From Verrucosispora sp. WMMD573 (GTDB lineage: Bacteria > Actinomycetota > Actinomycetes > Mycobacteriales > Micromonosporaceae): DNA of 64,000 nt. The first letter of the stretch is position 1. Every line of letters begins with the position of its first letter. The DNA is taken from positions 2,170,001-2,234,000 of the forward strand of contig NZ_CP114901.1 of NCBI RefSeq assembly GCF_027497175.1, in the 5' to 3' direction. Below the pieces are notes generated by a model. That model made no database searches, was not told the DNA's origin, and was given only the letters and a program-made list of their open reading frames with translations. A program made the position numbers and the translations under genes. This document shows, piece after piece, positions 6,415 to 14,802 of this stretch.

Positions 6415-8547
6415 TTGACGCTACGCGGGCGGTTGACCGCAGCCTTCCTGGCGGTGGCGCTCGGCCCGGTCCTGCTCGGTGCCGTCTTCGTCGCCTCCAC
6501 CGTAGCGGCGGTCGACCGCAGCCGTGCCACCGAGCGGCTGGCGGTGGCCGCCACGGCCGTACGCACCTCGATCGACGCCCTCTGCCAGCAGCTACGCGCC
6601 GCCGCCGACGCGGTCGCCGTCACCGCCGATCACGCCGCAACCGCCGCTCAGGTGGTGAGTCGGGGCCTGGCCACCGCGGTGCTCGTCACCGACGTGACCG
6701 GCCGGGTCAGCTACGCCACCCCCGACCCGCCCCCGGCGCCCTGGCGGGACTGCACGGCGCAGGCCGCGCCCGGCGGACCGGTGAGCGCCCTCGTGGCGCG
6801 GGTGCAGCTGCGTGACCCCGCCGGCTCGGCACTCGGTGCGGTCGCTGCCGCCCTCCCGGTCGATCCCGCCTTCGTCGCGCGGCTCGCCGCGGTGACCGGG
6901 GTGGCGGTGACCCTGCTGGACGGGGTCGCCCCCATCCAGGTGGCCCACACCACCGAGTCCGGCACCGGTCGGGACGCGGTGCTCGCCGCAGCGGCCTCCC
7001 TGCGCGACGAGCATGTCACCGGCACCACCGACGGTCGGTACGTGCGCCGTGCCGGCCCGACCGCCGGCCAGCCGCTGCCTCTGGTGCTCTCGGTACCCAG
7101 TGACCAGCCCCCCGGCCTGCACGCGGTGCTGGTCACCATGGTGCTGATGGCCGCCCTGCTGGGAGTGGCCGTGGCCTGGCGGCTGGCCCGGGTCACCACC
7201 CGGCCACTTGTGGAACTGGCCGGAGCGGTGGATCGGGTCGCCACCGGCGATCTCACCGCCCGGGTGCCGGTGCGCAGCGGCGACGAGATCGGTCGGCTGG
7301 CCGTCGCCTTCAACCGGATGACTCGCGAGACGGGTGGCTACCTGGCGGCGTTGGCCAGCAGCCGGGACCAGCTGCGCGGCCATCTGGCCGTACTCGGCGA
7401 CACCCTGGCCAGCACCCATGACCTGCCCCGGATCCTGCGGGTGATCCTGCACAGCGCACTCGCCGCGACCGGGGCCCGGGCCGGTGCCGTGCTGCTCACC
7501 GAGCAGGGTGAGCAGCTCGTCGCGCGGTGCAGCGCGGGACTCGACGAGCGAGGGTTCGATGCCGCGCCACTGCGGGTGCCGCTGGGCAGCGGCGTGGTCG
7601 GCGCGGTCGCCGCGACCGGACAGCCCCGGCGGGGTCGGCTGGAATCGACAGGCGCCGCACCGGACGAGCCGCGCTGCCGGACGTACATCGCGGTGCCCTT
7701 CGCCGCCCCGGACGCGACCGGCGACGCGCCGGGTGGGGCCTCAGTGGTCGAGCCGCCGGGTCGACCGGCGGAGGTGGTGTTGGGCGTGCTGGCCCTCTAC
7801 GACCGCCTCGGCGGAGAGGAGTTCGACGACGACGACCTGGCCACTCTGCGCACCTTCGCCCGGCATGCGGCGGTCGCGGTGGACAACGTTCGCGTACATG
7901 AGGAGGCGCAACGACTGTCGCTCACCGACCCGCTGACCGGGCTGTGGAACTACCGGTACCTGCGGGAGTCGCTGCGCCGGGAGGTGGAACGGGCCAGCCG
8001 GTTCGGCCGCATGGTCAGCGTGCTCGCCCTCGACCTGGACCGCTTCAAGACAGTGAACGACACGTACGGGCACGCGGCCGGGGACACCGTGCTGGCCGAG
8101 TTCGCCCGGCGGGTACGCGGTGAGATCCGCGAGGTGGACCTGGCCTTCCGCCGGGGCGGCGAGGAGTTCGTGGTGCTGCTACCGGAGACCGACGCCCGGG
8201 GCGCGACCATCGTCGCCGAGCGGCTCGGCGCGGCCGTCCGCGACACTCCGGTGACGGCGGTGGGGCACGCCGGTGTCCGCGAGCTGATTCCGGTGACCGT
8301 CTCCATCGGCATCGGTGTCTTTCCCGACCACGCCGACACCGGCCCGCAGGTGTTGGCGGCGGCGGACGAGGCGCTGTACGCCGCGAAGACCGCCAGCCGG
8401 GACACCTGGCGACTGGCACCGGCCCGGGAGCCGTCGCCGACCCGTGAGGTGCCGGTGCCGGCGGCGGCCCGCAGCCCCGTCGACGGACTTCCCCGGGCCG
8501 GACCCGACATGCCGGCCGTCGCCACCGACCCGGCGACCGGCGCCTGA
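6415..8547 (+). CDS. Membrane GGDEF diguanylate cyclase with HAMP and GAF domains
   Basis: A 710-residue protein predicted to make cyclic di-GMP from two GTP. Start TTG 6415 follows the purine-rich GGGGGAAGGGGAA; the frame is open much further upstream but that region is antisense to the cyclo-ligase gene. Order: TM helix (about 6-32), extracytoplasmic sensor region (about 33-233), TM helix (about 235-257), HAMP (about 258-310), GAF (about 335-495), GGDEF (503-670), disordered tail. The active-site motif is GGEEF at 581-585, a catalytically competent form. R572-x-x-D575 lies five residues before it, a canonical inhibitory I-site, so product feedback is expected. There is no EAL or HD-GYP partner in the window. 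The ligand of the outer domain is unknown. In actinomycetes c-di-GMP controls development and BldD activity, but no direct link is visible here. Confidence 0.93.
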   Translation: MTLRGRLTAAFLAVALGPVLLGAVFVASTVAAVDRSRATERLAVAATAVRTSIDALCQQLRAAADAVAVTADHAATAAQVVSRGLATAVLVTDVTGRVSYATPDPPPAPWRDCTAQAAPGGPVSALVARVQLRDPAGSALGAVAAALPVDPAFVARLAAVTGVAVTLLDGVAPIQVAHTTESGTGRDAVLAAAASLRDEHVTGTTDGRYVRRAGPTAGQPLPLVLSVPSDQPPGLHAVLVTMVLMAALLGVAVAWRLARVTTRPLVELAGAVDRVATGDLTARVPVRSGDEIGRLAVAFNRMTRETGGYLAALASSRDQLRGHLAVLGDTLASTHDLPRILRVILHSALAATGARAGAVLLTEQGEQLVARCSAGLDERGFDAAPLRVPLGSGVVGAVAATGQPRRGRLESTGAAPDEPRCRTYIAVPFAAPDATGDAPGGASVVEPPGRPAEVVLGVLALYDRLGGEEFDDDDLATLRTFARHAAVAVDNVRVHEEAQRLSLTDPLTGLWNYRYLRESLRREVERASRFGRMVSVLALDLDRFKTVNDTYGHAAGDTVLAEFARRVRGEIREVDLAFRRGGEEFVVLLPETDARGATIVAERLGAAVRDTPVTAVGHAGVRELIPVTVSIGIGVFPDHADTGPQVLAAADEALYAAKTASRDTWRLAPAREPSPTREVPVPAAARSPVDGLPRAGPDMPAVATDPATGA

Positions 8548-8808
8548 CCTGTCGGCCACGATTGCCGGCCGGGTCCGGACCTGTCAGCGTCGCCCTGTCT
8601 GGCGGGGGCACGGCGGTCTGGCTGGCTGGGCAGGGACCTGTCGGCGTCGGTCTGTCGGATGGGTCTGAGGTCGGTCCGGGCGGTCCGGCCACCGGTGCTC
8701 CGCCGGCCGGACCGGGGGATCATCGGCACCGGCAGAACCGGTCCGGCGGGCGGCGCGTCTTCTGGTCCTCACCCGCCGAGGTGGGGCCGTGGCCGATAGT
8801 CTCGCGAC
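8548..8808. other. 261-bp gap upstream of galU
   Basis: No gene supported. The stretch has several short CTGTCGG/CTGTCTG-type repeats and a GC-rich imperfect hairpin around 8677-8712. It should hold the galU promoter, but no clear -10/-35 pair can be picked out at this GC content. Confidence 0.5.
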
Positions 8809-9762
8809 ATGTCGGAGCACTCAGCGAACCCCTCAGCGGCCACCGCCACCGGCCGTCCCCGTGCCGTCAAGGCCGTCATCCCGGCCGCCGGCCTGGCCAC
8901 CCGGTTCCTGCCGGCCACCAAGGCCGTGCCCAAGGAACTGCTGCCGGTGGTCGACCGTCCGGTGTTGCAGTACATCGTCGAGGAAGCCGCTCAAGCCGGC
9001 ATCGGCGACGTGCTGCTGATCACCGGTCGCGGCAAGACATCGATGGTGGACCATTTCGATCGTCGCCCCGACCTGGAAGAACGCCTCGCGGAGAAGCCCG
9101 ATCTGCTCGCCGCCGTCAAGCGCACCGAGGAACTTGCGTCCATCTACACCTGCCGCCAGCCGGAGCAGTTGGGTCTCGGCCACGCCGTCGGGTACGCCGA
9201 GTCGCACGTCGGCAACGAGCCCTTCGCGGTGCTGCTCGGCGACGAGTTCGTCAACCTCAGCGAGCCGCTGCTACCGGCGATGCTCGAACTCCAGGCGCGT
9301 ACGGGTGGAGTGGTGCTCGCCTTCTTCGAGGTCGACCCGGCGGAGACGAAGCGGTACGGGATCGCCTCGGTCGAGCCGGCCGAGTCCGAGCTGACCGACA
9401 TCGGTGAGGTCGTGAAGGTGACCGGCATGGTGGAGAAGCCGAAGCCGGAGGACGCGCCGAGCAACCTCGCCGTGCTCGGCCGCTATGTGCTGCCCGGCAA
9501 GATCTTCGACGCGATCCGCCGGACGCAGCCCGGCAGCGGCGGCGAGATCCAACTGACCGATGCGATGGAGATCCTGCGTACCGAGGGAACACCGGTGCAC
9601 GCGATCGTCTACCGCGGCATCCGTTACGACACCGGCATGCCGCTAGGCTACCTGCAGACCGTGGTCCAGATCGCCGCCGACCGCGAGGATCTGGGCAGCG
9701 AGTTCCGCAAGTGGCTGGCCGAGTTCGTCAACTCCGACGCGTCGGGCGGTCCGAATACATGA
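8809..9762 (+). CDS. galU: UTP-glucose-1-phosphate uridylyltransferase
   Basis: A 317-residue cytosolic enzyme that makes UDP-glucose from UTP and glucose 1-phosphate, feeding trehalose, glycogen-type and cell-wall sugar pathways and supplying GalE/GalK metabolism. The N-terminal nucleotidyltransferase signature AVIPAAGLATRFLPATKA is at about residues 22-39, followed by PKELLPVVDRPVLQYIVEEA. The sugar-binding KPKPEDAPSNLAVLGRY segment is near residue 210. Length is normal for bacterial GalU. ATG 8809 gives a 20-residue Ser/Ala-rich N-terminal extension typical of actinobacterial members. The stop overlaps the moeA start by 4 bp (ATGA), so translation is probably coupled. Confidence 0.95.
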   Translation: MSEHSANPSAATATGRPRAVKAVIPAAGLATRFLPATKAVPKELLPVVDRPVLQYIVEEAAQAGIGDVLLITGRGKTSMVDHFDRRPDLEERLAEKPDLLAAVKRTEELASIYTCRQPEQLGLGHAVGYAESHVGNEPFAVLLGDEFVNLSEPLLPAMLELQARTGGVVLAFFEVDPAETKRYGIASVEPAESELTDIGEVVKVTGMVEKPKPEDAPSNLAVLGRYVLPGKIFDAIRRTQPGSGGEIQLTDAMEILRTEGTPVHAIVYRGIRYDTGMPLGYLQTVVQIAADREDLGSEFRKWLAEFVNSDASGGPNT

Positions 9763-11072
9763 CCGCGACGGCCGACGCCGAGGCGGCCGAAAACGGGTTG
9801 ACGCCGCTCGCCGACTACCTGGGCAGCGTGCTGCGCAGGTTGCGCGCGCTGCCTCCGCTCGACCTCGACCTCACCCAGGCGTACGGCAACGTCCTCGCCG
9901 AGGATGTCGTCGCCCCGCACTCGTTCCCGGCCTTCGACCAGGCGGCCGTGGACGGGTACGCCGCGCGCTGGGAGGACATCGCGGGTGGGGGTCGGGGCGT
10001 GGGATACGTCCCGGCCCAGTCCAGCCGGCCGGGTGGCCGCACCGTACGACTCAATGTCGTCGGTGATCTCGGGGCGGCGAGCTGGCGGCCGGTCCGACTC
10101 ACCCCGGGCTCATGTTTCTCGGTGGCGGCCGGGGCGCCGCTGCCGATCGGCGCCGACGTGGTCGTCCCGGTGGAGTGGACCGACCAGGGCATGGCGGCGG
10201 TGGAGATCTTCCGGGTTCCGAAGCGGGGGTACGGGGTCCGTCGCACGGGCGAGGAGGTGGCAGCTGGCGCGCTGCTCGCCCGCTCCGGCACCTACGTCTC
10301 CCCGGCGCTGGTGGCGGTGCTCGCCGCCACCGGCATCGGTCACGTGGTGGTGCGTCCGAGCCCCCGGGTGGTGATCGTGGCCACCGGCGACGAACTCGTC
10401 GACGTGGGTCGGGCCAGCCAGCCCGGTCAGGTCGTGGACGCGAACTCGCACGCCCTGACCGCCGCGGCGGCGGAGGTGGGTGCGTTGGCCTACCGGGTGG
10501 GCATCTGTGACGACGACCCGGAGGGGCTTCGCGGGCTGCTGGAGGACCAGACCCTGCGAGCCGACCTGATCATCACGACCGGCGGTACCGGCACCGGGCC
10601 GGGCGACATGGTCCGCCGGATCCTGTCGCGCCGGGAGGGCAGCCGCGCCGGTCCGGTCACCTTCACCGACGTGGCGCTCTATCCGGGTACCGCCCTCGGT
10701 TTCGGCACTGTCGGTGCCGAGGAGGTGCCGGTGGTGTGCCTGCCCGGCGACCCGGGGGCCGCGATGATCGGCTTCGAGGTGTTGGCCCGGCCCGCGATCA
10801 ATCTGCTGGCCGGTGCCGAGCCGGTGTTCCGTCCCAGCGTACGGGCGCACCTGCTGGAGACCGTCTCCTCGCCGGCCGGACTGCGCGAGTTCCGGCCCGC
10901 GCACGTCGCTGAGCGGCGTGGCGGGGGTTACACTGTTCAGCCGCTCAATGGCGGCCCGTTCACGCTCTCCGGCCTGGCAGAGGCGAACGGACTTCTCGTT
11001 CTCGGCGAGCGGGTGACCGCCGCCGCCGCCGGCTCCACCGTCGACGTGTTGCTGCTGGACCGCCGCCGGTGA
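9759..11072 (+). CDS. moeA: Molybdopterin molybdotransferase MoeA
   Basis: A 437-residue enzyme that inserts molybdate into adenylylated molybdopterin to form Mo cofactor. Recognisable blocks: FPAFDQAAVDGYA (about residues 50-62, the MoeA substrate motif), GAPLPIGADVVVPVEW, ATGDELVDVG with VVDANSHAL, the MPT-binding TTGGTGTGPGDMV (about residues 272-284), and CLPGDPGAAMIGFEVLARPAI. The C-terminal domain IV is present. The start ATG 9759 overlaps the galU stop. It sits within the galU-moeA-rimJ-sepX block known from actinobacteria; other Moco genes are not in the window. Position in this block is conserved even though the pathways are unrelated. Confidence 0.95.
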   Translation: MTATADAEAAENGLTPLADYLGSVLRRLRALPPLDLDLTQAYGNVLAEDVVAPHSFPAFDQAAVDGYAARWEDIAGGGRGVGYVPAQSSRPGGRTVRLNVVGDLGAASWRPVRLTPGSCFSVAAGAPLPIGADVVVPVEWTDQGMAAVEIFRVPKRGYGVRRTGEEVAAGALLARSGTYVSPALVAVLAATGIGHVVVRPSPRVVIVATGDELVDVGRASQPGQVVDANSHALTAAAAEVGALAYRVGICDDDPEGLRGLLEDQTLRADLIITTGGTGTGPGDMVRRILSRREGSRAGPVTFTDVALYPGTALGFGTVGAEEVPVVCLPGDPGAAMIGFEVLARPAINLLAGAEPVFRPSVRAHLLETVSSPAGLREFRPAHVAERRGGGYTVQPLNGGPFTLSGLAEANGLLVLGERVTAAAAGSTVDVLLLDRRR

Positions 11073-11103
11073 ACCACCGGTGACGCTCGGGAGTGGAGGT
11101 TCG

Positions 11104-11742
11104 GTGTTCCGACGGGCACCTGGCTGGCCGGCTGTGCTCTCCGACGGCCCGGTGCTGCTGCGGCCGTACCGGCGGTCGGACGCGGTGGCCTGGTCGCAGG
11201 TGCGCCGGGCCAACCGGGAGTGGCTGGCTCCCTGGGAGTCGTCGGTACCCGGTGACTGGGACGACCTGAACTCCCCGGCGACGTTCCGCTGGGTCTATCG
11301 CGACCAGCGACGCTCGGGGCGTACCGGCGAGGGGATGCCGTTCGCGGTCTGCCTACAGACGGACGGCGTGGAGCGGCTGGTCGGTCACATCAACGTGGGC
11401 AACATCGTGCGGCGGGCCTTCTGCTCCGGGTACGTCGGCTACTGGGTGGACCGGCGGGTCGCCGGGCAAGGGGTCATCCCCACCGCGCTGGCCCTGGCCG
11501 TCGACCACGCCTTCGGCTCCGGCGGGTTGCACCGGATCGAGGTAAACATCCGCCCCGAGAACCGGCCGTCCCGTCGGGTGGTGGAGAAGTTGGGCTTCCG
11601 CGAGGAGGCGTACCACACGCGCTACATGCACATCGACGGCGCCTGGCGCGATCACATCGGCTACGCGATGACCAGCGAGGAGATTGCCGCAGAGGGTGGC
11701 CTGCTGGCCCGGTGGCACCGGCTGCGCGCCCGTACCCCGTGA
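11104..11742 (+). CDS. rimJ: GNAT acetyltransferase, RimJ/RimL type
   Basis: A 212-residue GNAT-fold N-acetyltransferase of the RimJ/RimL class, which acetylates N-terminal alanines of ribosomal or other proteins using acetyl-CoA. The CoA-binding region is GYWVDRRVAGQGVIPTAL (about residues 117-134) with the R/Q-x-x-G-x-G/A variant, and ENRPSRRVVEKLGF follows (about residues 152-165). GTG 11104 is chosen because GGAGG at 11095-11099 precedes it by 4 nt; GTG 11080 would overlap the ribosome site. It is 31 bp downstream of moeA and co-directional. The symbol rests on family and synteny; the real target protein is unknown. Confidence 0.85.
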   Translation: MFRRAPGWPAVLSDGPVLLRPYRRSDAVAWSQVRRANREWLAPWESSVPGDWDDLNSPATFRWVYRDQRRSGRTGEGMPFAVCLQTDGVERLVGHINVGNIVRRAFCSGYVGYWVDRRVAGQGVIPTALALAVDHAFGSGGLHRIEVNIRPENRPSRRVVEKLGFREEAYHTRYMHIDGAWRDHIGYAMTSEEIAAEGGLLARWHRLRARTP

Positions 11743-11926
11743 GCCGTCCCACGTGCGGGATCGGCGCGGCGCGGCGGTTCCGGCGACGGTGACCCGTAAC
11801 CTCAGGTAACTGCAAGCTGCGGCAGGCGCTGCCCGCCCCGCACGAATCACGTCGCCGACGCCGATCGGTGAAAGATCCTGCGGCCGGTCGACGCTTGCTT
11901 CGAATCTGGTGACGGGAGGGGTGAGG

Positions 11927-12877
11927 GTGCCGACCTCGGTGCTCCTCGCCGTCCTCGCCGCCGCCGGGCTGCTCGCTCTCGCGCCGGCGCTGGTCCGCCG
12001 GTACGACGCCGCCGAGCGGCTGGTGGCGGAGCGGGCGCAGTCGACGGCGCGGGTGCTCCAGCGCCGCCGGCGTCGTCGCACTGTCCCCGGCCGGCGACCG
12101 GTCAACCCGTCCCGCGCCCTGGTGATCACCCTCAGTGAGGATCCCGACTCGGGGGAACTCGCCACCCCGGTCTCCGGCCCGCCCGCCCTGCGGCGCGCGG
12201 TTCCCCCGCCACCTCGTCCCGGTGCGGCACCGGGCCGGGTGCCCCGGTCACGTCCCACTGGTGACTCAGGTGACGGCCGCTCCGGCGATGAGCCGGCGCG
12301 CGGTGAGCCGGCGCGCGGTGGGGCGGGCGGGCGCGCGCTGCCCCGACGTTCCGGTCGGCCGAGCCGGTTGCGCGCCGTCCCGGCGGGTGGAAGCCGTCCC
12401 CGCCGCCGCCCCGACCGGCGCCGCCACCACACCCCGGCCATCTACCGCCGCCGCCGGGTGCTGGCCGCGCTGGTGCTGCTCAACGCCGTCGAGTTGGTCG
12501 GCGTGCTGGTCGTGGGCCCCGGCTTCTGGATCGGCTTCGCGGTCACCGGCACTCTGCTGATCGTGTACGTCGTACACCTGCGCGCCCGCGCGGTGGCCGA
12601 CCGTCGTCGACGCCGGACCCGGGCCCGCGAGGCCGCCTGGCTGGCCGCCCGCCAGGCCGAGGTACGCCGGGAGCAGGCACGCCGGGCGGCTGCCCGCCGG
12701 GAGGCGCAGCGCCGCCTGGCGGCCCAGCGGGAGTCCGTCCGGCGCAGCGCGATGGGCCTGGACCGCCCGGCCGACCTCCCGCAGGCAGCCAGCGGCGGCG
12801 GCTCGGTCTCCTACCGCCGTGCCGGCGGCCTGCGTGGCCGCCCCTACGAGGCCGGCCCCGGCTCCCACAGCGCCTGA
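11927..12877 (+). CDS. sepX: SepX-like (formerly GlpR) divisome membrane protein
   Basis: A 316-residue protein with an N-terminal TM helix (about 2-20) followed by VRRYDAAERLV, a long Pro/Arg/Gly-rich disordered linker (about 45-170), then two close TM helices (about 187-205 and 208-228) and an Arg/Ala-rich helical tail (about 232-280) likely to form a coiled coil. This layout and the galU-moeA-rimJ position match actinobacterial SepX/GlpR, which in Streptomyces venezuelae binds DivIVA and stabilises FtsZ rings at division septa. The start is GTG 11927 with GGGAGGGG 7-8 nt upstream; GTG 11909 and 11921 are less well placed. Sequence identity is low outside the membrane parts, so the assignment leans on architecture and synteny. 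Confidence 0.75.
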   Translation: MPTSVLLAVLAAAGLLALAPALVRRYDAAERLVAERAQSTARVLQRRRRRRTVPGRRPVNPSRALVITLSEDPDSGELATPVSGPPALRRAVPPPPRPGAAPGRVPRSRPTGDSGDGRSGDEPARGEPARGGAGGRALPRRSGRPSRLRAVPAGGSRPRRRPDRRRHHTPAIYRRRRVLAALVLLNAVELVGVLVVGPGFWIGFAVTGTLLIVYVVHLRARAVADRRRRRTRAREAAWLAARQAEVRREQARRAAARREAQRRLAAQRESVRRSAMGLDRPADLPQAASGGGSVSYRRAGGLRGRPYEAGPGSHSA

Positions 12878-12882
12878 ACCCA

Positions 12883-12924
12883 CCCTCGTCACCCCCTCGC
12901 CCGCCCTCGTCACCCCCTCGCCCG
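12883..12924. repeat. Perfect 21-bp tandem direct repeat
   Basis: Two adjacent identical copies (12883-12903 and 12904-12924) of a unit starting CCCTCGTCACCCCC, just downstream of the sepX stop. The next 100 bp hold further low-level repetition around TTCGGGGAA and ATCGGGGAA. No gene is supported between 12925 and the tRNA. Confidence 0.85.
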
Positions 12925-13157
12925 GGCGAGGCGACAAGTTCGGGGAAGATGCTGCCTCACTCGGGCCGAAGGCCGCATTATCGGGGAAACTGCTGATGGC
13001 ATGGACGGATCGCCGACGGCGATAGCGTGGCCGGCAGTGGCGGATCTCGCGAGGTTGGTGGGCGGGGTGGTTCGCGGCGGGAGCGCTCGACCTGTTAGCC
13101 TTGTCGCCGGCCCGCCCGGTGACAGCCGGGTGGGACCGACGTCGGTTGACCGGCGGA

Positions 13158-13234
13158 GGGGCTGTGGCGCAGACCGGTAGCGCACCTCGTTCGCATCGAG
13201 GGGGTCAGGGGTTCAAATCCCCTCAGCTCCACCA
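13158..13234 (+). tRNA. tRNA-Ala (anticodon CGC)
   Basis: The full cloverleaf folds: acceptor GGGGCTG pairs with CAGCTCC including the G3-U70 wobble that is the alanine identity element. The D arm is GCGC/GCGC, the anticodon stem CCTCG/CGAGG with loop TTCGCAT (anticodon CGC, reading GCG), and the T arm AGGGG-TTCAAAT-CCCCT. The discriminator is A and the CCA end is encoded. Confidence 0.95.
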
Positions 13235-13244
13235 CCGAAGCAGT

Positions 13245-13289
13245 AGACAAAGGGCGGGTTCTCGGAAATCGAGCACCTGCCCTTTGTCT
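13245..13289 (+). terminator. Hairpin after tRNA-Ala
   Basis: Arms of 15 bp, 13245-13259 (AGACAAAGGGCGGGT) and 13275-13289, pair with one G-U. A short TTTG tract follows. The position 11 bp after the tRNA CCA end fits a rho-independent terminator for the tRNA. Confidence 0.75.
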
Positions 13290-13340
13290 TTGTTCGGCAG
13301 ATGATCACGGCTGGGAGTCCAGGCTGGTCAAACTGGCGGG

Positions 13341-13730
13341 ATGCAGGATGACGACCGGGCAGCACGGGTTCGCAGGGTGCGCCGCCGGCTCGCGCAGCAC
13401 GGTAGCCGTGGACGCGAGATCATGAGCGGGACTTCGAGACTGTCACCCTGCCGGAACGGGACTGTGACCTGCTCCGTGACCTGTTGATCTCTGAACGGGT
13501 CTCGGCTGTCGTCGAGGTCGGGCTCGCGTACGCCAGCTCTGCGCTCGCGATCGGGGAGGCGCTGGTCACAATCGACCCGCCGCATCCCCGGCACATCGTT
13601 GTCGATCCCTTTCAGGAGTCGGCGTACGCGAATGTCGGCTGGGATCTGCTGTGCCGCCGGTCTGGACTCCACCATCCGGCTGCCCGAGTCGTTGGTCGAG
13701 CCGCCCTTTGAGCGGTTTCACCCGTTCTGA
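13341..13730 (+). pseudogene. Decayed class I SAM-dependent methyltransferase remnant
   Basis: The region reads like one short methyltransferase spread over three frame segments. From ATG 13341 the frame gives a basic start (MQDDDRAARVRRVRRRL). From about 13430 a second frame gives TLPERDCDLLRDLL, then VVEVGLAYASSALAIGEAL (SAM motif I region), and RHIVVDPFQESAYANVGWDLL. From about 13660 the first frame resumes with LDSTIRLPESLVEPPFERF and a stop at 13728. The order and motifs match class I O-methyltransferase-like proteins (E-V-G-x-A-Y-x-x-S-A). At least two frameshifts and loss of the C-terminal half are needed to explain it. Sequencing error is possible but two shifts plus truncation favour true decay. 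The position beside a tRNA suggests past insertion or deletion. Confidence 0.65.
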
Positions 13731-13779
13731 CCAGGGCCCCGCCTCACCGCCGTCCTGAGTGAACTGTCAGGATTGGTGC

Positions 13780-14523
13780 ATGACGGTCCAATGTGGTGAC
13801 AGGGTCGCGCTGGTCACGGGTGGCAGCCGGGGCATCGGTGCCGCCGTCGCGCGGCGGCTCGCCGCTGACGGCATCGATGTCGCATTCACCTACCGCGCCG
13901 CAGAGGACGGCGCGAAATCCGTGCTCGCCGACATCGAGGCGTACGGGCGTACGGGCCTGCCGATCCGTGCGGACAGCGCGGATCCGACGGCGGTCGTCGG
14001 TGCCGTGGAGCAGACCGTCGCCGAGTTGGGGCGGCTGGACATCCTGGTGAACAACGCCGGGGTGTTCGCGGGCGGGCCGATCGAGTCGGTCAGCTTCGAC
14101 GACCTCGATCGAGCTGTCGCGGTCAACGTACGCGGGGTCTACCTGGCCACCCAGGCGGCGGTACGCCACCTGGGCGACGGAGGTCGGATCGTCAACATCG
14201 GCAGCAGCTTCGCCAGCCGCGTCCCGGCTCCCGGGGTCAGCGCGTACGCGATGACCAAGAGTGCGGTCAACGGGCTGACCCGGGCGCTGGCCCGGGAACT
14301 CGGACCGCGCGGGATCACGGTCAACCTGATCCTGCCCGGCTCGACCGACACCGACATGAACCCGGCGGACAGTGCCGGCGCGTCCGCCCAGCGGTCGCAG
14401 ATCGCTCTCGGTCGGTACGCGGCGCCGGCCGACGTGGCGGCCACGGTCAGTCACCTGGTCGGCGACGGCGGACGGCACATCACCGGCGCTTCGATCGCCA
14501 TCGACGGCGGCGCGACCGCCTGA
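13780..14523 (+). CDS. SDR-family oxidoreductase (3-oxoacyl-ACP reductase-like)
   Basis: A 247-residue classical short-chain dehydrogenase/reductase. The nucleotide-binding TGGSRGIG is at residues 13-20, NNAG at 91-94, the active-site Ser at about 142-143, and the catalytic Y156-x3-K160 in YAMTK; the C-terminus has GASIAIDGGA. A basic/aromatic residue after the second strand suggests NADPH. FabG-like by sequence, but stand-alone SDRs of this kind have varied substrates, so the substrate is open. Start ATG 13780; no strong ribosome site, and GTG/TTG 13759 in frame is possible. No fatty acid or polyketide genes are adjacent. It sits between the methyltransferase remnant and the GH43 gene. Confidence 0.85.
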   Translation: MTVQCGDRVALVTGGSRGIGAAVARRLAADGIDVAFTYRAAEDGAKSVLADIEAYGRTGLPIRADSADPTAVVGAVEQTVAELGRLDILVNNAGVFAGGPIESVSFDDLDRAVAVNVRGVYLATQAAVRHLGDGGRIVNIGSSFASRVPAPGVSAYAMTKSAVNGLTRALARELGPRGITVNLILPGSTDTDMNPADSAGASAQRSQIALGRYAAPADVAATVSHLVGDGGRHITGASIAIDGGATA

Positions 14524-14701
14524 GCGGCCTGCCGTCACGGGCCGGGTGCTGGCCCGCCACGGCGTCGGCAGTGCCGCTCGGCCGTCCTGCCCCGCGGATG
14601 CCCGAAATCCTTCGATGCGGTCGGACGGGCGACGGCGTCTGCCGCCGTCAATGCGTTACGGCCAGGATTCAGATACATGTCATTGCCTTGACGTTGATAA
14701 A

Positions 14702-14715
14702 TGTTAACGCTATCA
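14702..14715. promoter_or_regulatory. LacI-family operator (TGTTAACGCTATCA)
   Basis: This 14-mer fits the core LacI/GalR-family palindrome TGNTANCGNTANCA exactly and lies within a wider TTGATA-N11-TATCAA inverted repeat (14694-14716). It is about 90 bp upstream of the GH43 start. A TTGACG at 14689-14694 could be a -35. A sugar-responsive repressor probably acts here; its gene is not adjacent. Confidence 0.75.
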
Positions 14716-14802
14716 ATGGGGAGCGGGCGCGGCGGGCACGGTCGGACGGGGACCGTGCCCATCCCGGATGGCCGGCCCGCGGTCGACGGGAGGGCAAAGG
14801 CG

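Noticed and set aside
12925..13157. Small genes before tRNA-Ala
   Set aside because: Short frames there have no ribosome site and low-complexity composition.
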